Origin: Colwellia sp. PAMC 20917
GTDB taxonomy: Bacteria; Pseudomonadota; Gammaproteobacteria; Enterobacterales; Alteromonadaceae
Assembly: GCF_001767295.1 (NCBI RefSeq)
Contig: NZ_CP014944.1
Span: 3,720,001-3,784,000, forward strand
DNA length: 64,000 nucleotides
Direction: 5' to 3'
Shown here: positions 1-9,535 of the stretch, piece after piece
How positions within the stretch are numbered: the stretch's first letter is position 1
How the letters are laid out: every line of letters begins with the position of its first letter
Made by a program: the position numbers and the translations under genes
Notes under the pieces: generated by a model
What the model was told of the DNA's origin: nothing
Databases searched by the model: none
What the model saw: only the letters and a program-made list of their open reading frames with translations

Positions 1-37
1 GCGTAGTGAATTTAAAGCCGCTAAATAGACTCTATGC

Positions 38-60
38 AACCCTTTGGGTTTATTTATATT
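38..60 (+). terminator. weak hairpin at window edge
   Basis: AACCC (38-42) pairs with GGGTT (46-50) and is followed by a T-rich stretch. It could end a plus-strand gene lying left of the window. The stem is only 5 bp, so this is tentative. Nothing else is visible in positions 1-68. Confidence 0.25.
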
Positions 61-68
61 GTCAAACA

Positions 69-1766
69 CTAGTCTTGAATCTCCATCGATTTGTCTTGGG
101 TTATAGTGGTGCGTGCTATAGCACCTTGTGATTTACACGCCAGAAAAGGGTCATTATCAATATAATATGCTTTTGTTCGCACTGACATAATACTAAGTAA
201 AGTGTCAAAAACATTGTCATGAGTTATAGGTGATTTTGCTGAGGTTTTCAAGCAATTAAGGTCAAAGTCATTTTGCATTGGGTCGTTCCAATAGATCATA
301 GGTACATGGGTTTGCTCCTCTGGAGCGAAGGCGTAGGGCAAGCCATGTAAATAAAGCCCATTCTCACCAAGTGATTCGCCATGGTCTGAAATATAAAGCA
401 AAGAAGTTTCAATATCATTTTTCTCAGCCACATGATTTAACTCATTAATAATTTTTGAGAGTACCAAATCGGTATAAGCGATAGTGTTGTCATAACTGTT
501 AATAAGTTGCTCTTGTGTACAGTTTTGAATATCGCTGCGTTGACAATCAGGAGTGAAAATACGTTTGTTTTTAGGGTAGCGTTTAAAATAAGTGGGTCCG
601 TGAGAGCCAATCATATGCAGTATGATCATGGTGTTTTTATGGGTTAGTCCATTGAGCTTACTTTTTAAGGGCGCTAAAAGTGCTTCGTCATAGCAGTACT
701 CACCATCACACAAAGGGTTTGATTGGTTAGTGTCTATCTGTTTCGTTTTTACCCGCGTACAAACGCCTTTACAACTGCCGTTATTATTACTTATCCATAA
801 AACGTCAGCCCCCGCTAAGTGGATAATATCTACAACATTTTGTTGTGCCATCGCAACACGTTTGTCATAACCCGCTTTATTTAATCTTGAAAACATACAG
901 GGGACAGAAACAGCCGTTGCCGTTCCACATGAACTCATCTTTGAGAATGAGACAACTCCTTGTTTTTCGGTATATGGGTTAGTCCGTTTACTATAGCCAT
1001 TTAGTGAAAAACTTTGCGCGCGAGCTGTTTCTCCTAACACCATTACGGTGACACGCTTTTTCTGACTATCACGCACTATTGATGGTGTTGTATCTAAGAC
1101 CTTAAATTCTAATGGTGGGTAAAAATAGTGATTTCGGACAAATTTGAATGACGAAACCATCATTTTATAAGGGATGATGTAGGTAATAAGGTCTTTATTA
1201 TTTCTGCCAACAGCCGCGTAATTTGAATAGAAAAAAACGCCTATTAAAAAGACAGAGATAAGACTTAAGCTAATGATTTTTAGTCGACTTAACAGTTCTT
1301 TTAAAAAGGGCTTATAAATTAATTGTACCGAATAAATAATGAAAGAGGGGAGTAATCCAAAAAATATAAAGAATATAATAGCGTGAAAATTTATGTAGGA
1401 CCACGCTTCAGCCGTGTCGGTTTCTATAGTATTTTGTACCATACCGTAATCAAAAACGATCCCGTATGAAATGGTGCCATAAAATATTAAAGCAGAACAA
1501 ATGACCGTAGCGATCAACAAAGGTTTAGTTAACCATCTAAAAGAAAAAAGCCCTTGAATGATAATGGTTAAGGCTAATAGAAATATCGGCAATGACACCA
1601 GAAAGAATAAATTATAGTTATCGAGCGCGGTAATAATCGTTGTGGATTTGATCAAAAAAGGCAAATTCAAGATCAGTGCTATATAACAGCTGGTAAAAAA
1701 CAATAATTGATTCGTTGTTAATTTTATATTGTTGAAATAAGAAATATATTTAATTATTAAATTCAT
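69..1766 (-). CDS. eptA: lipid A phosphoethanolamine transferase, EptA family
   Basis: Inner-membrane enzyme that, by family, moves phosphoethanolamine from phosphatidylethanolamine to lipid A on the periplasmic face, giving polymyxin tolerance. The N-terminal ~185 residues hold about five hydrophobic segments (DUF1705-type). A sulfatase-fold domain follows from about residue 235. Visible catalytic and metal residues are E246 in LGETARA, the likely nucleophile T282 in SCGTATAVSVPC, H388, D460-H461 in ISDHGESLGENG, and H486. Periplasmic cysteines that form disulfides in the family are present. Length (565 aa) is typical. It is transcribed alone, divergent from the DUF3108 gene. A PmrAB/QseBC-like two-component system lies 4 kb away, but no regulatory link is shown by the sequence. 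The family call is firm; lipid A rather than another acceptor is inferred. Confidence 0.9.
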   Translation of the reverse strand: MNLIIKYISYFNNIKLTTNQLLFFTSCYIALILNLPFLIKSTTIITALDNYNLFFLVSLPIFLLALTIIIQGLFSFRWLTKPLLIATVICSALIFYGTISYGIVFDYGMVQNTIETDTAEAWSYINFHAIIFFIFFGLLPSFIIYSVQLIYKPFLKELLSRLKIISLSLISVFLIGVFFYSNYAAVGRNNKDLITYIIPYKMMVSSFKFVRNHYFYPPLEFKVLDTTPSIVRDSQKKRVTVMVLGETARAQSFSLNGYSKRTNPYTEKQGVVSFSKMSSCGTATAVSVPCMFSRLNKAGYDKRVAMAQQNVVDIIHLAGADVLWISNNNGSCKGVCTRVKTKQIDTNQSNPLCDGEYCYDEALLAPLKSKLNGLTHKNTMIILHMIGSHGPTYFKRYPKNKRIFTPDCQRSDIQNCTQEQLINSYDNTIAYTDLVLSKIINELNHVAEKNDIETSLLYISDHGESLGENGLYLHGLPYAFAPEEQTHVPMIYWNDPMQNDFDLNCLKTSAKSPITHDNVFDTLLSIMSVRTKAYYIDNDPFLACKSQGAIARTTITQDKSMEIQD

Positions 1767-1941
1767 AAAAACACCTATGGGTTAGTGTCTTTATAGTAAT
1801 TATACAAACTTAAGTTTCGCTTAGACTAAACTGAAAATAGCCTTTAAGATAAAAATCAATTTACCTTGGACGTGATTTACGCTAAAAAGAGAACGTTTTA
1901 CAGGTAATTTTTCTGCATCACCACCACAAGGTACTATTTGG

Positions 1942-2709
1942 ATGTTTCTCTACTCTCATTTTTTACGCTCAACTTATATTCGAACTTATATATTGTCCTG
2001 TTTAGTTATGGTCAGTTGTTATGCACAAAGCACAGAAAAATCCACCGCAGCGAATAATGCGACTTTGGCAGAATATACTGCGCATTATACCGTTTATCGA
2101 CAGGGTGATAAATATGGAACGGCAGAGCGGATGTTATCAAAAACTGCTGATAACCAGTATAAATTGACGTTTAAAACGGAGGCTTCAAAATATTTTTATG
2201 TGATTAATACCGAAGAGTCTAGTGAGTTTTCATATGATGACCAACAGATAGAGCCAATAAAATATATCAGCAAAGATGAGCGAACATTTAAGAAAACAAA
2301 AAATCAAACGATTGAATTCGATCATGCTAACCATCTTGTTTTAGGGAGCGATACCGCTGAACAATGGTCGCTTGCTTTAAAAGCTAATATACTCGACCCT
2401 TTATTGGTTATCGAGAAATTGAGCCATGACTTACAAAAAAAAGAACAGCATTTAGAATATTTTGTTTATGATGATAATTCAGTTAAAAGTTATATATTTG
2501 AATATTCAGGTAGAGAAAAAATTAAGACACCAATGGGGCTGGTTGATACGTTAAAGGTTTCTCGAGTAAAAACCAATAGCTCAAGAAAAACCCATTTTTG
2601 GTTAAGTGTCGAGCATAACTTTATTCCTTTTAGAGTAGAGCAAGAAAAAGAAGGTAAAGAAGTTGCAACACTCGAATTAAAAAAATTGATAATACCTGCC
2701 GTAAGCTAG
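1942..2709 (+). CDS. DUF3108 family exported protein
   Basis: A 255-residue protein with an N-terminal hydrophobic segment (about residues 14-28, ending near VSCYAQS) that looks like a signal peptide or lipoprotein-like leader. The rest is rich in beta-strand patterns, starting TLAEYTAHYTVYRQGDKYGTAER and including a late region around MGLVDTLKVSRVKT, which fits DUF3108 (predicted periplasmic beta-barrel-like proteins of unknown function). It is divergent from the eptA-like gene with a 175-bp shared upstream region. No enzymatic motif is recognisable. The family call rests on sequence pattern memory, so it is good but not certain. Confidence 0.7.
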   Translation: MFLYSHFLRSTYIRTYILSCLVMVSCYAQSTEKSTAANNATLAEYTAHYTVYRQGDKYGTAERMLSKTADNQYKLTFKTEASKYFYVINTEESSEFSYDDQQIEPIKYISKDERTFKKTKNQTIEFDHANHLVLGSDTAEQWSLALKANILDPLLVIEKLSHDLQKKEQHLEYFVYDDNSVKSYIFEYSGREKIKTPMGLVDTLKVSRVKTNSSRKTHFWLSVEHNFIPFRVEQEKEGKEVATLELKKLIIPAVS

Positions 2710-3525
2710 AAGAATCTTAAATAGGTGATTTTAGTGTTTACCTATTCGGTTAAAGCGTGACTAGATTAAAATTTAAGCCTCAGTTTAGTCAAAAAGCGAA
2801 GAGCGTTTTGTTTTAAGCGGGCTTTATAAAAAGTAAGATTTGTAAATTGAGTCATATCATCTTGGCATTCGCCACTAAATCGATAACTAGATAAAAGGTG
2901 ATCAGTGTTAAAAAACATATTTGTAACGAAACTGAACGACATTGGTATTTATTTCAATAATAGGTACTTCTTTAGGTATTACTTTTTTTGAATAATAACA
3001 TCGGTTATGTTATCGAGTTACATTAGCACTTTCGGTTATTACCATTGACTACTGCGACTAAATAACATTGACCAGCTAATGTTATTTAGGTTACCCAGCA
3101 ACTTTAAGAAATAAATCATAATCATTTCAGAAAAAGAGTCGTTAAGACTCATTTTTATAATAGCAACTGTTCCGATTAAGCGACGTTAGCATCAATATAT
3201 TTTTAGGCCATTGAGAATAATCATAGATCTCGATTTATCTTAACTGGCAACTAACCACGAAAGGCGTCGTTCACATTTGAAATATTAACGATCACTTTGT
3301 GCGCTTAGTTGACGTTAACCTTTAAATTTTTGATATATAATTTCTAATGCTTTTTGCACACTTTCGCCCGAGAAAACGAGATAAAAACATGCTTTCCTCA
3401 AAAGCTCATTAAAGGAAAATATTAAACGCTTGATATACTGAGGATTTAAAGGTAACTTTTATTTATATTATAAAAATTTAGACTGTTAATTTCCTGTAGG
3501 AAATGTATTTTCCCGTCTATTAAGC
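2710..3525. other. long intergenic stretch, no gene recognised
   Basis: About 820 bp of very AT-rich sequence with stops in all frames. No RNA gene, clear terminator or repeat was recognised. It separates core-type genes from the two GIY-YIG cassette-like genes and may be the left edge of an accessory insertion. The short TTAAGCGTTATCTG at its right end could be the recombination point of the first cassette. Confidence 0.4.
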
Positions 3526-3549
3526 GTTATCTGTCTAAGGAGCTTCGTC

Positions 3550-3954
3550 TTGACTAAATTTAAAATATCATCTGAAACTATGTGGCATGAAATCAATGAA
3601 ATTCATGGTGAATTTGGTGGTGCATATATATTAAGGTGTGGTGATGATATGCCTATATCTACTAGTCGATTATTGGCAAAAGATGAAAGTGGCATACTCT
3701 ATATTGGTAAAACTAATTCTTTTATTAACCGAGTTGCGGAGTTAAAGAAAAGTATATCCCTTAAATATAAATCGGGTTCTCACGAATGCGGTTCTAGATA
3801 TAAAGCGCACTTAGGCATTTCAAATGCCTTCCCTTATGAACAACTGTATTTAAATTTAGTAGGAAGTGATGACCCGAGAACTACAGAATCAAATTTATTG
3901 AAAGAATATGAAGAAAAGTTTGGTGAATTGCCGCCTTTAAATCGAGTTAGTTAA
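3550..3954 (+). CDS. small GIY-YIG domain protein (cassette-like gene 1)
   Basis: A 134-residue protein starting with TTG at 3550, chosen because AAGGAG lies 7 nt upstream at 3537-3542. The core GIY-YIG pattern is visible as GGAYILRC (about residues 23-30), LYIGKT (about 56-61) and an Arg a few residues later (FINRVAELKK), with a late conserved Glu region (EEKFGELPPLNR). This is the minimal nuclease-fold module without an obvious extra DNA-binding domain. The first tyrosine motif is degenerate (AYIL for GIY), so catalytic competence is uncertain. The start codon is very close to a GTTATCT sequence, and an attC-like palindrome follows the stop codon, as in integron gene cassettes. Function unknown. 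Confidence 0.65.
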   Translation: MTKFKISSETMWHEINEIHGEFGGAYILRCGDDMPISTSRLLAKDESGILYIGKTNSFINRVAELKKSISLKYKSGSHECGSRYKAHLGISNAFPYEQLYLNLVGSDDPRTTESNLLKEYEEKFGELPPLNRVS

Positions 3955-3960
3955 TACACA

Positions 3961-4045
3961 TTACAAGCCATTCAAGCAAGATAGTTGGCTGTTTCACTCC
4001 GCTCACAATTTTAGCCAAAATTGTTGTTACTTTACATGGCGTTGC
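3961..4045 (+). repeat. attC-like integron recombination site (degenerate)
   Basis: Nested inverted repeats bracket this stretch. TACAAGCCA at the left mirrors TGGCGTT at the right, and an inner pair TTGGCT ... AGCCAA flanks an asymmetric centre. This is the R''-L''-L'-R' layout of attC sites, and its position immediately after a cassette-type stop codon and about 25 nt before the next start codon fits. The outer AAC/GTT core is imperfect (TAC on the left). No integrase gene is in the window, so this is an inference from structure. Confidence 0.45.
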
Positions 4046-4067
4046 TACTTATGAGATTATCGAGATT

Positions 4068-4568
4068 ATGATGAAGTTTAACGATTTATCTGAAAACCTG
4101 AAAAATATTCAAGATTCATTGAATTCCCAGTTTTCTGAGCTTGTTATAAATTTTCTTCAGCCCACAAAGAATTCGTTAATAAATGAATGGAGCGATAAAA
4201 ATAATCTTCCAGTGCCAGTAAAAGGTGACGGAGTTGGAAGTAAAAGTGGTATTTATTTTTTAATATCTGAAAATGATGAAGTTTTATATATCGGGAAAGC
4301 TACAACCAATAATATCCATGAGCGTATATGGAGTCATTTAAAAACCCCTGAAATAAAACAAAATGACAAAAGAGTATTCCCAAAAAATAACTTTATAAAC
4401 AGAGGTCTTGATGAGGATATCGTATCCCTTGTAACCAACGGTAATATTTATTTTGCTGCGGTAGAGGTCAATCCAACTTACCTTTGTTCGCTTGTTGAAG
4501 TTTACTTACATTCAATTTGTATGAAAGACTATGATCGTATACCACCTTTAAATAAACAAATTGGCTAA
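4068..4568 (+). CDS. GIY-YIG domain protein (cassette-like gene 2)
   Basis: A 166-residue protein with a predicted helical N-terminal part (residues 1-60) and a GIY-YIG module: SGIYFLISEN (about 64-73), VLYIGKAT (about 77-84), an Arg in NIHERIWSHL, and a conserved Glu in LVEVYLHSI. The core is closer to consensus than in the preceding gene, and the two proteins are not obvious duplicates of each other outside the motif. The start may be ATG 4068 or the next ATG at 4071. It begins about 25 nt after the attC-like site, as expected of a second cassette. Its biological role is unknown; nuclease activity is inferred from the family. Confidence 0.65.
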   Translation: MMKFNDLSENLKNIQDSLNSQFSELVINFLQPTKNSLINEWSDKNNLPVPVKGDGVGSKSGIYFLISENDEVLYIGKATTNNIHERIWSHLKTPEIKQNDKRVFPKNNFINRGLDEDIVSLVTNGNIYFAAVEVNPTYLCSLVEVYLHSICMKDYDRIPPLNKQIG

Positions 4569-4932
4569 TATCAACAGCACATAACAAGTGGCTATGGTTG
4601 GTTTTCAATACAAAATCTAATCCTAATTGCTATTCACGCTAGTTGCCTAATGTCTCTTTTGTGGCATAAGTTATCGTACAGAGACAACATTTCATTGCCA
4701 GCAATGAGCTTGCAGGAGTCATAGCTCTCAATATAACCAGACAGGATTGAACAACACTGTTACTGGCTTTTGAGCGACCACAGCGGTCATTCACATAATT
4801 ACATGACTATTACTGTGCACTAATTGAAACCCTTGATACTCTCTAGAGCAAATGGATAGCATCATTTAAGGTACCATCAGGTCAATCTAACTTTCAATTT
4901 GAAATTTATTTAGGGTAGTTAAGTAACCATTA
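4569..4932. other. intergenic stretch after cassette-like genes
   Basis: About 360 bp without a recognisable gene. ATAACAAGTGGC just after the stop codon resembles the left end of another attC site, but I could not find a matching right arm, so it may be a truncated site. Nothing else supported. Confidence 0.3.
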
Positions 4933-4974
4933 GTGACATATTATTATGTTTCTAATTACTTATCGGATAAAAAA

Positions 4975-5493
4975 ATGGTCTTAAGATTTCGTTTTTTGTT
5001 TTTATTATTTATTCATTTTTTCAAACGAACTATTGGTATCATGGATGCAAATACGCTGGAATTTCGTGTTTTATTTAATGATGTTGATATCAAGAGAATG
5101 AGCAGTGACAGATATCTACCCATTATGGATCTTGGTCGTATTAACATTATTCTTCAAGCAGGCCTTCTGAGAAGTTTTATAAAAAACAAATGGGTTCCAG
5201 TTTCTAGGGTAGCAACTATACGTTATAAATATCCTCTTAAGTTTTTTCAGAAATATACATTAACATCGAGAATAATTTATTGGGATGAAGAATGGGTTTG
5301 GACTGAACATCTATTTCAAAGAAATGGAAAAACAACAACGGTAGGGATAACAAAAATTACTTTTTTGGGACCCGATGGGATGGTACCTATATCTGATGTT
5401 ATTGAAGCATATGGACATCCCGTATCACGAATTGAAATACCTGATGTTATAAACGAATTAATGAAAGTTGAATTAAGTCTCAAGGATTTGTAG
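4975..5493 (+). CDS. THEM6-like acyl-CoA thioesterase (4HBT/hotdog fold)
   Basis: Hotdog-fold protein of the THEM6/4HBT_2 type. After a short hydrophobic N-terminus (FRFLFLLFIHFF) comes LEFRVLFNDVDIKRMSSDRY, matching the RVxPxDxDxxxHMNNxxY motif that places the active-site Asp and the long helix; here FNDVD keeps the Asp but the usual HMN is KRM. Later KYPLKFFQKYTLTSRI and WVWTEHLFQRNGK fit the central hotdog strands. ATG 4975 is preferred; an upstream GTG at 4933 would add 14 residues, and neither has a strong ribosome site. It stands alone between the cassette-like genes and the two-component system. Substrate unknown. Confidence 0.7.
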   Translation: MVLRFRFLFLLFIHFFKRTIGIMDANTLEFRVLFNDVDIKRMSSDRYLPIMDLGRINIILQAGLLRSFIKNKWVPVSRVATIRYKYPLKFFQKYTLTSRIIYWDEEWVWTEHLFQRNGKTTTVGITKITFLGPDGMVPISDVIEAYGHPVSRIEIPDVINELMKVELSLKDL

Positions 5494-5749
5494 TAAATTA
5501 GTCATCTAAAAAAAGCTGTATTGAGTCAATAGTTAAACTCTTTGATGGGATCCCTTTGGCAGCAATGAGCTTAAATCTGCCCCACAAATAAATTGTGAAT
5601 TTCAGTTTGCATTACTCTGAATATCATAGTTTTTTTCGAAAATATTTAATTTTAAAAGTGGTAAAAAATGTAATTGAGTGGTGCAGATGGTCGTTATTTT
5701 TCATAACGCCACAAGTTTAGTCATAGGCTAGATAAAATAATACGGTAGT

Positions 5750-7174
5750 TCATATTATAATAGTAAAAGTAATACTTTTGTCAGGTGCTATTGCTACGTC
5801 TAAAATGGCGCCTATTCTCTCACAGTAAGACTTTACAATTGCTAAACCTAGCCCGTACCTTTCTTCGGATGTTCTTGATGAATCTTTTTGCCACAAAGGT
5901 TCAAAAAACAAGGCTAAGTCTTGTGCTGAATACTCAAAACTGCTGACGTTTGAAATCTCCAGTCGTATTTTATGGGTATTTTGTTCAGGCCTTACGGCAA
6001 TAATTACCGGAGTCGTTTCTGGGCTATAGTAAAGCGCATTATTAATCAGATTAGTTAGCACAGTAGTGAAAGCAAATTCATTGGTCTGAATATAACCACA
6101 TTGCTTACTAAAGCTAAGGGTAATATTTCTACTCTGCTTATTTTCAGAGGCAATGATTGTCTTAAGTAATAGCTCAACATTTACTTGTTGTTTCTCTAAT
6201 TCAGCTTGATAAGTACTTTTTTGCAACAAAAGAATCCCATTGACGATATTTCTTAACCGTTGCGTGATCGCAAGTACATCAGTTTTAAAGCTTGCGGCTA
6301 ACTGCTCTTCATGAGGAAATTTTATTGCGACTTCACTTAAATTAAGTAACTCGGCAATTGGCGTTTTTAATTCATGAGCAATATCAGAGGTAATTCTTTT
6401 CTCTCTGGAATAAAGAACTTTATTCTCGCTGATAAAGTGGTTAATTCCGTCTGCTATTGCGATAAGTTCTTCGGGGAGTTGGCTTGTTGATATGGTGCTA
6501 ATTTCAGAATTTAAATTAATTTTTTTCAGTTTTATATTTAACTCATCGAGGGGTTTTAACCCTCGCTCAACAACACTGAAAACGATAATCCTTACTGCGA
6601 TAATCGCGAAAATCGAGGTCAATATAAAAATAATATCAACAAACCAAAGAATTTGATTTAAGCCCTCATTACTCGTTGCATAGGCCAACTCCATTGGCTT
6701 TTGAATTTTTTCAACAAACGCTTTTGTTATTCCGTATTCTTCTCTAACATCACTGTCGATTTGAGGGATGAATTTTGTGAAATACATCCGGCCAGAACGC
6801 CCATCGGGTAGGGTTATATTTGTTATTGATGATTTGTGCAGTGTAACGTCTAACTTGGGTAAGTCGTTATTTTCAAAAAGCTTAAGTGTTTCAGAACGCT
6901 CAAAAACCTTGTCATCTCGCCATAATTGAAAATATTCAGGATCGTTAGCCCCTGAAAACTCAGGCATAAACTCATCAGCAAAATCAAAATCTACTTTGTC
7001 AGGATGCTCGCTTACTAAGGTTTCCAATAAACCGGCTTTATTAATCATCGCGCGGTCAAACTGACTACTGATCCAACTATCAACACTAATATCAGTAATT
7101 AAAAAGAGCGAGACCAACAATATCGATATTGATATTGATATATATCGACTTAACTTTTTCTTAATAGAAGTCAT
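5750..7174 (-). CDS. sensor histidine kinase, QseC/PmrB-like
   Basis: Inner-membrane kinase of 474 residues. TM1 spans about 11-28, a ~145-residue periplasmic sensor follows, and TM2 spans about 176-199. The linker runs into a HisKA domain with the phospho-acceptor H267 in SDIAHELKTPIAELL. The ATPase domain shows an N box (TNLINNALYYSPE) and a G box (YGLGLAIVKSYCERIG). The QseC/PmrB subclass is inferred from H-box wording and architecture. The start codon overlaps the stop of the response regulator gene by one base (position 7174), so both are one operon. The signal is unknown; an eptA-like gene nearby makes envelope sensing plausible but unproven. Confidence 0.88.
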   Translation of the reverse strand: MTSIKKKLSRYISISISILLVSLFLITDISVDSWISSQFDRAMINKAGLLETLVSEHPDKVDFDFADEFMPEFSGANDPEYFQLWRDDKVFERSETLKLFENNDLPKLDVTLHKSSITNITLPDGRSGRMYFTKFIPQIDSDVREEYGITKAFVEKIQKPMELAYATSNEGLNQILWFVDIIFILTSIFAIIAVRIIVFSVVERGLKPLDELNIKLKKINLNSEISTISTSQLPEELIAIADGINHFISENKVLYSREKRITSDIAHELKTPIAELLNLSEVAIKFPHEEQLAASFKTDVLAITQRLRNIVNGILLLQKSTYQAELEKQQVNVELLLKTIIASENKQSRNITLSFSKQCGYIQTNEFAFTTVLTNLINNALYYSPETTPVIIAVRPEQNTHKIRLEISNVSSFEYSAQDLALFFEPLWQKDSSRTSEERYGLGLAIVKSYCERIGAILDVAIAPDKSITFTIII

Positions 7175-7848
7175 TAATCTTTCTCAACAAAATAACCAAA
7201 ACCACGCTTGGTTTTTATGGGTAAATCATGCCCTATATCTCTCACTTTTTTTCGGGTAGTTGATAGATGGGCTTCAATCGAATTTTTTGCTACTGCATTG
7301 TACTGGCCGGCTAGATAGTCACTTAGTTTTTCAGGAGAGACGACTTTACCTTGATTGGTAAATAAACATTCAACAAGCTTATATTCATTAGGTGTTAAAT
7401 GGGCATCGATGCCATTGCATAGCAATTGTTTTAAATGGATGTCTAATGAAAAAACGCCAATATTAATTTTGCTGTCATTTATATTTAAGCTGCCTCTGCG
7501 CATTAAGCAAAGCAGACGAACATGGAGTTCATCGAATGAAAACGGTTTTGTTAAATAGTCATCAGCGCCATTTAGTAAGCCTGATATTTTATCCTCAGTC
7601 AGATCTCTTGCTGATAGTATCAATACCCTTAGGTCTTTATTGGCTTTTCTTATAGCTTTTAATATTGCAGTGCCATCAACAGATGGCAGCATCAAATCAA
7701 GTATTAGTAGCGAGTAATCACCAGCTAAAGCCATACTTAGGCCTTCAGAGCCATCGCCAGTATCATCTACCGTGAAACCTAAGTTTGACAGCCCTATTTT
7801 TAGACTTCTTCTTAATGAAGTTGAATCTTCAATAATTAATATTTTCAA
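7174..7848 (-). CDS. OmpR/PhoB-family response regulator
   Basis: A 224-residue two-domain regulator. The receiver domain has acidic residues near IIEDS (7-9), the phosphorylated D51 in LLILDLMLPSVDG, and K101 in LTKPFSFDEL. The C-terminal winged helix (about 125-222) ends with KTKRGFGYFVEKD, typical of the OmpR/PhoB fold. It is first in the operon, with the kinase gene directly after it. The QseB/PmrA-like subclass is likely. The promoter must lie in the 210 bp upstream of 7848; no repeated binding site was recognised there. Confidence 0.9.
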   Translation of the reverse strand: MKILIIEDSTSLRRSLKIGLSNLGFTVDDTGDGSEGLSMALAGDYSLLILDLMLPSVDGTAILKAIRKANKDLRVLILSARDLTEDKISGLLNGADDYLTKPFSFDELHVRLLCLMRRGSLNINDSKINIGVFSLDIHLKQLLCNGIDAHLTPNEYKLVECLFTNQGKVVSPEKLSDYLAGQYNAVAKNSIEAHLSTTRKKVRDIGHDLPIKTKRGFGYFVEKD

Positions 7849-8108
7849 GGTAAGCCTACAATAAACAGTTTATCTTTGTAGAAGATAGCAGAGTTAACTT
7901 AAGATTTGCTGAGTTTTTACTTAGATTATGCTGTTAGATATAACCGGTAGATAGCCTAAATAAGCGCTATCTAAAGTGTCAATTGAAGAGAAATTACTTG
8001 TGAAAAAGTAACTTGAAAATCATAGAAATAAAAAATTACATTTACTGACTTGAAAAAATAAACTTGTCACTCAATATATATTTAATAGTAATTTATTTTG
8101 AGAACCGC

Positions 8109-8405
8109 TTGAGTAAATTTATCTTCGCCATACTTTTATTTGTTATAACCAGCTCCCATGGAGAGTTAGGATATAGTATTGGCGATGAAATAAACTCGAA
8201 CATTGCTCAACAATTCACTCTTGAAATCTTCACTGATATCGCATGTGATGCAGAACCTGATGTATTGCTTATCAGCAATAAGACAAATAATCGCATCAAC
8301 CAAGTTACCTACCTATTTAAAATTTCAACAAACAAAAACATCATATTATTGAATGACAAATTTCAATACCTGCACCCAAGAGCTCCTCCCTTAAAAATCG
8401 TATAA
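8109..8405 (+). CDS. short exported hypothetical protein
   Basis: About 98 residues from TTG 8109; an upstream TTG at 8064 is also possible. A signal-peptide-like leader is visible (KFIFAILLFVITSSHGELGYS). The remaining ~75 residues match no family I recognise. The middle (IACDAEPDVLLISNKTNNRINQVTYLF) and abrupt end suggest it could be a truncated gene. Weak ribosome site (TGAGAA) before 8109. Whether it is expressed is uncertain. Confidence 0.35.
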   Translation: MSKFIFAILLFVITSSHGELGYSIGDEINSNIAQQFTLEIFTDIACDAEPDVLLISNKTNNRINQVTYLFKISTNKNIILLNDKFQYLHPRAPPLKIV

Positions 8406-8837
8406 ATTTCATTGCTTTTAATCAGGCCATTTAAATATTGATTTTTGACCTAATCTCGACATTTTTTTGTGGAGATTTATTTAAGATGCTTTCAACGATT
8501 TTTGTTATATAAGCTAGGATTTAAAATTAAAATCCTACGTTAATAAAATCGTAAAAACCTTAGTATACATACACATTTAATTCATTGTGTTCACGTTACT
8601 TTTGAGCTTGATAGTTGTCGAAAAGGTCATGCTAAGTTCGGCTGTCATATTTCATTTACTAGGCAGAAAAATATCAATATAAAAGTGATTTGTAATTATA
8701 CAAAAGATGCTTTTAATCAAGCGTTTAATTAACTGAGAAACACGATTAAATTCTTGATTAAGCAGCAGGAAAATATCATTTATTCAGTGTTTTTTCTGTT
8801 ACAGACAAGATGATTCTTAATAAAGTGAGTAGTAATT
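8406..8837. other. intergenic stretch, nothing recognised
   Basis: About 430 bp of AT-rich sequence between the small exported ORF and the CBS gene. No ORF, RNA or clear hairpin was identified. It should contain the promoter of the CBS-domain gene. Confidence 0.3.
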
Positions 8838-9398
8838 ATGACCAGTTTACAGTTATTTGATTTAGATTTAATAGACAAGATTATATCACCAGAAGATTTT
8901 CACAATATATCTTTAACATCGCCAGCTACAGATATCTTTACTGATTTTAAAGAACATAAGGCGTTAGTGATTGAAGGGGATACTGATGCTGCTGATACTT
9001 TAAAGTTGATGATCAAAGCACATGTAAAAATGAAAATAGTTGTGTCAACAAACAATGATTTTTTAGGTATAGTGAGTACCAATGAGTTGTCAGAGCAACG
9101 TATCGTTGCAGAAGTTGCGAAGGGCATTGCCAGAGATGAAATACTAGTAAAAGATATGATGATACCAAGGTCTATGCTACACGCACTTGATTATAAAGAT
9201 ATTGAAAATGCTAAGGTTACTGATGTTATTTCAACATTAAAAAATTATGGATTACGCCATTGTTTAGTTGTTGATAGGAGTAATCACCATATTAGAGGTG
9301 TTATATCTTCTAGTGATATTGCGCGGAAATTACATTTACATATTGATATTATTACTAAAACCTCATTTAAAGATATTTTTGAGGTAATTCATGGGTAG
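8838..9398 (+). CDS. CBS-domain pair protein
   Basis: A 186-residue cytoplasmic protein built almost wholly of two CBS motifs. The first is in KALVIEGDTDAADTLKLMIKAH...NDFLGIVSTNEL (about 35-80) and the second in VTDVISTLKNYGLRHCLVVDRSNHHIRGVISSSDIARKL (about 130-172). Between them is an RDEILVKDMMIPR-like linker typical of CBS pairs. CBS pairs usually bind adenosine nucleotides and tune an attached enzyme; here no effector domain is fused. Monocistronic, followed by two hairpins. Ligand and target unknown. Confidence 0.8.
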   Translation: MTSLQLFDLDLIDKIISPEDFHNISLTSPATDIFTDFKEHKALVIEGDTDAADTLKLMIKAHVKMKIVVSTNNDFLGIVSTNELSEQRIVAEVAKGIARDEILVKDMMIPRSMLHALDYKDIENAKVTDVISTLKNYGLRHCLVVDRSNHHIRGVISSSDIARKLHLHIDIITKTSFKDIFEVIHG

Positions 9399-9406
9399 AT
9401 ATTAAT

Positions 9407-9437
9407 GACCATAAAGATAAATAATATCTTTATGGTC
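9407..9437 (+). terminator. long perfect hairpin after the CBS gene
   Basis: GACCATAAAGATA pairs perfectly with TATCTTTATGGTC around an AATAA loop, giving a 13-bp stem. No clean T-run follows, so it may be an RNA-stabilising or weak terminating structure just after the stop codon at 9398. Confidence 0.5.
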
Positions 9438-9504
9438 TCGTTATTTAACAGGTTTTTTAACAGTCGCAAGTTATAGATTGTTTGAATAAATGTTTGAATA
9501 AGTA

Positions 9505-9535
9505 AAAAAATGGATACAAGTGAGTATCCATTTTT
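9505..9535 (+). terminator. rho-independent terminator
   Basis: AAAAATGGATAC pairs with GTATCCATTTTT around AAGTGA, followed by more T. The stem has A-run and T-run on both sides, so it could act in both directions. The remainder of 9399-9800 shows no gene. Confidence 0.65.
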
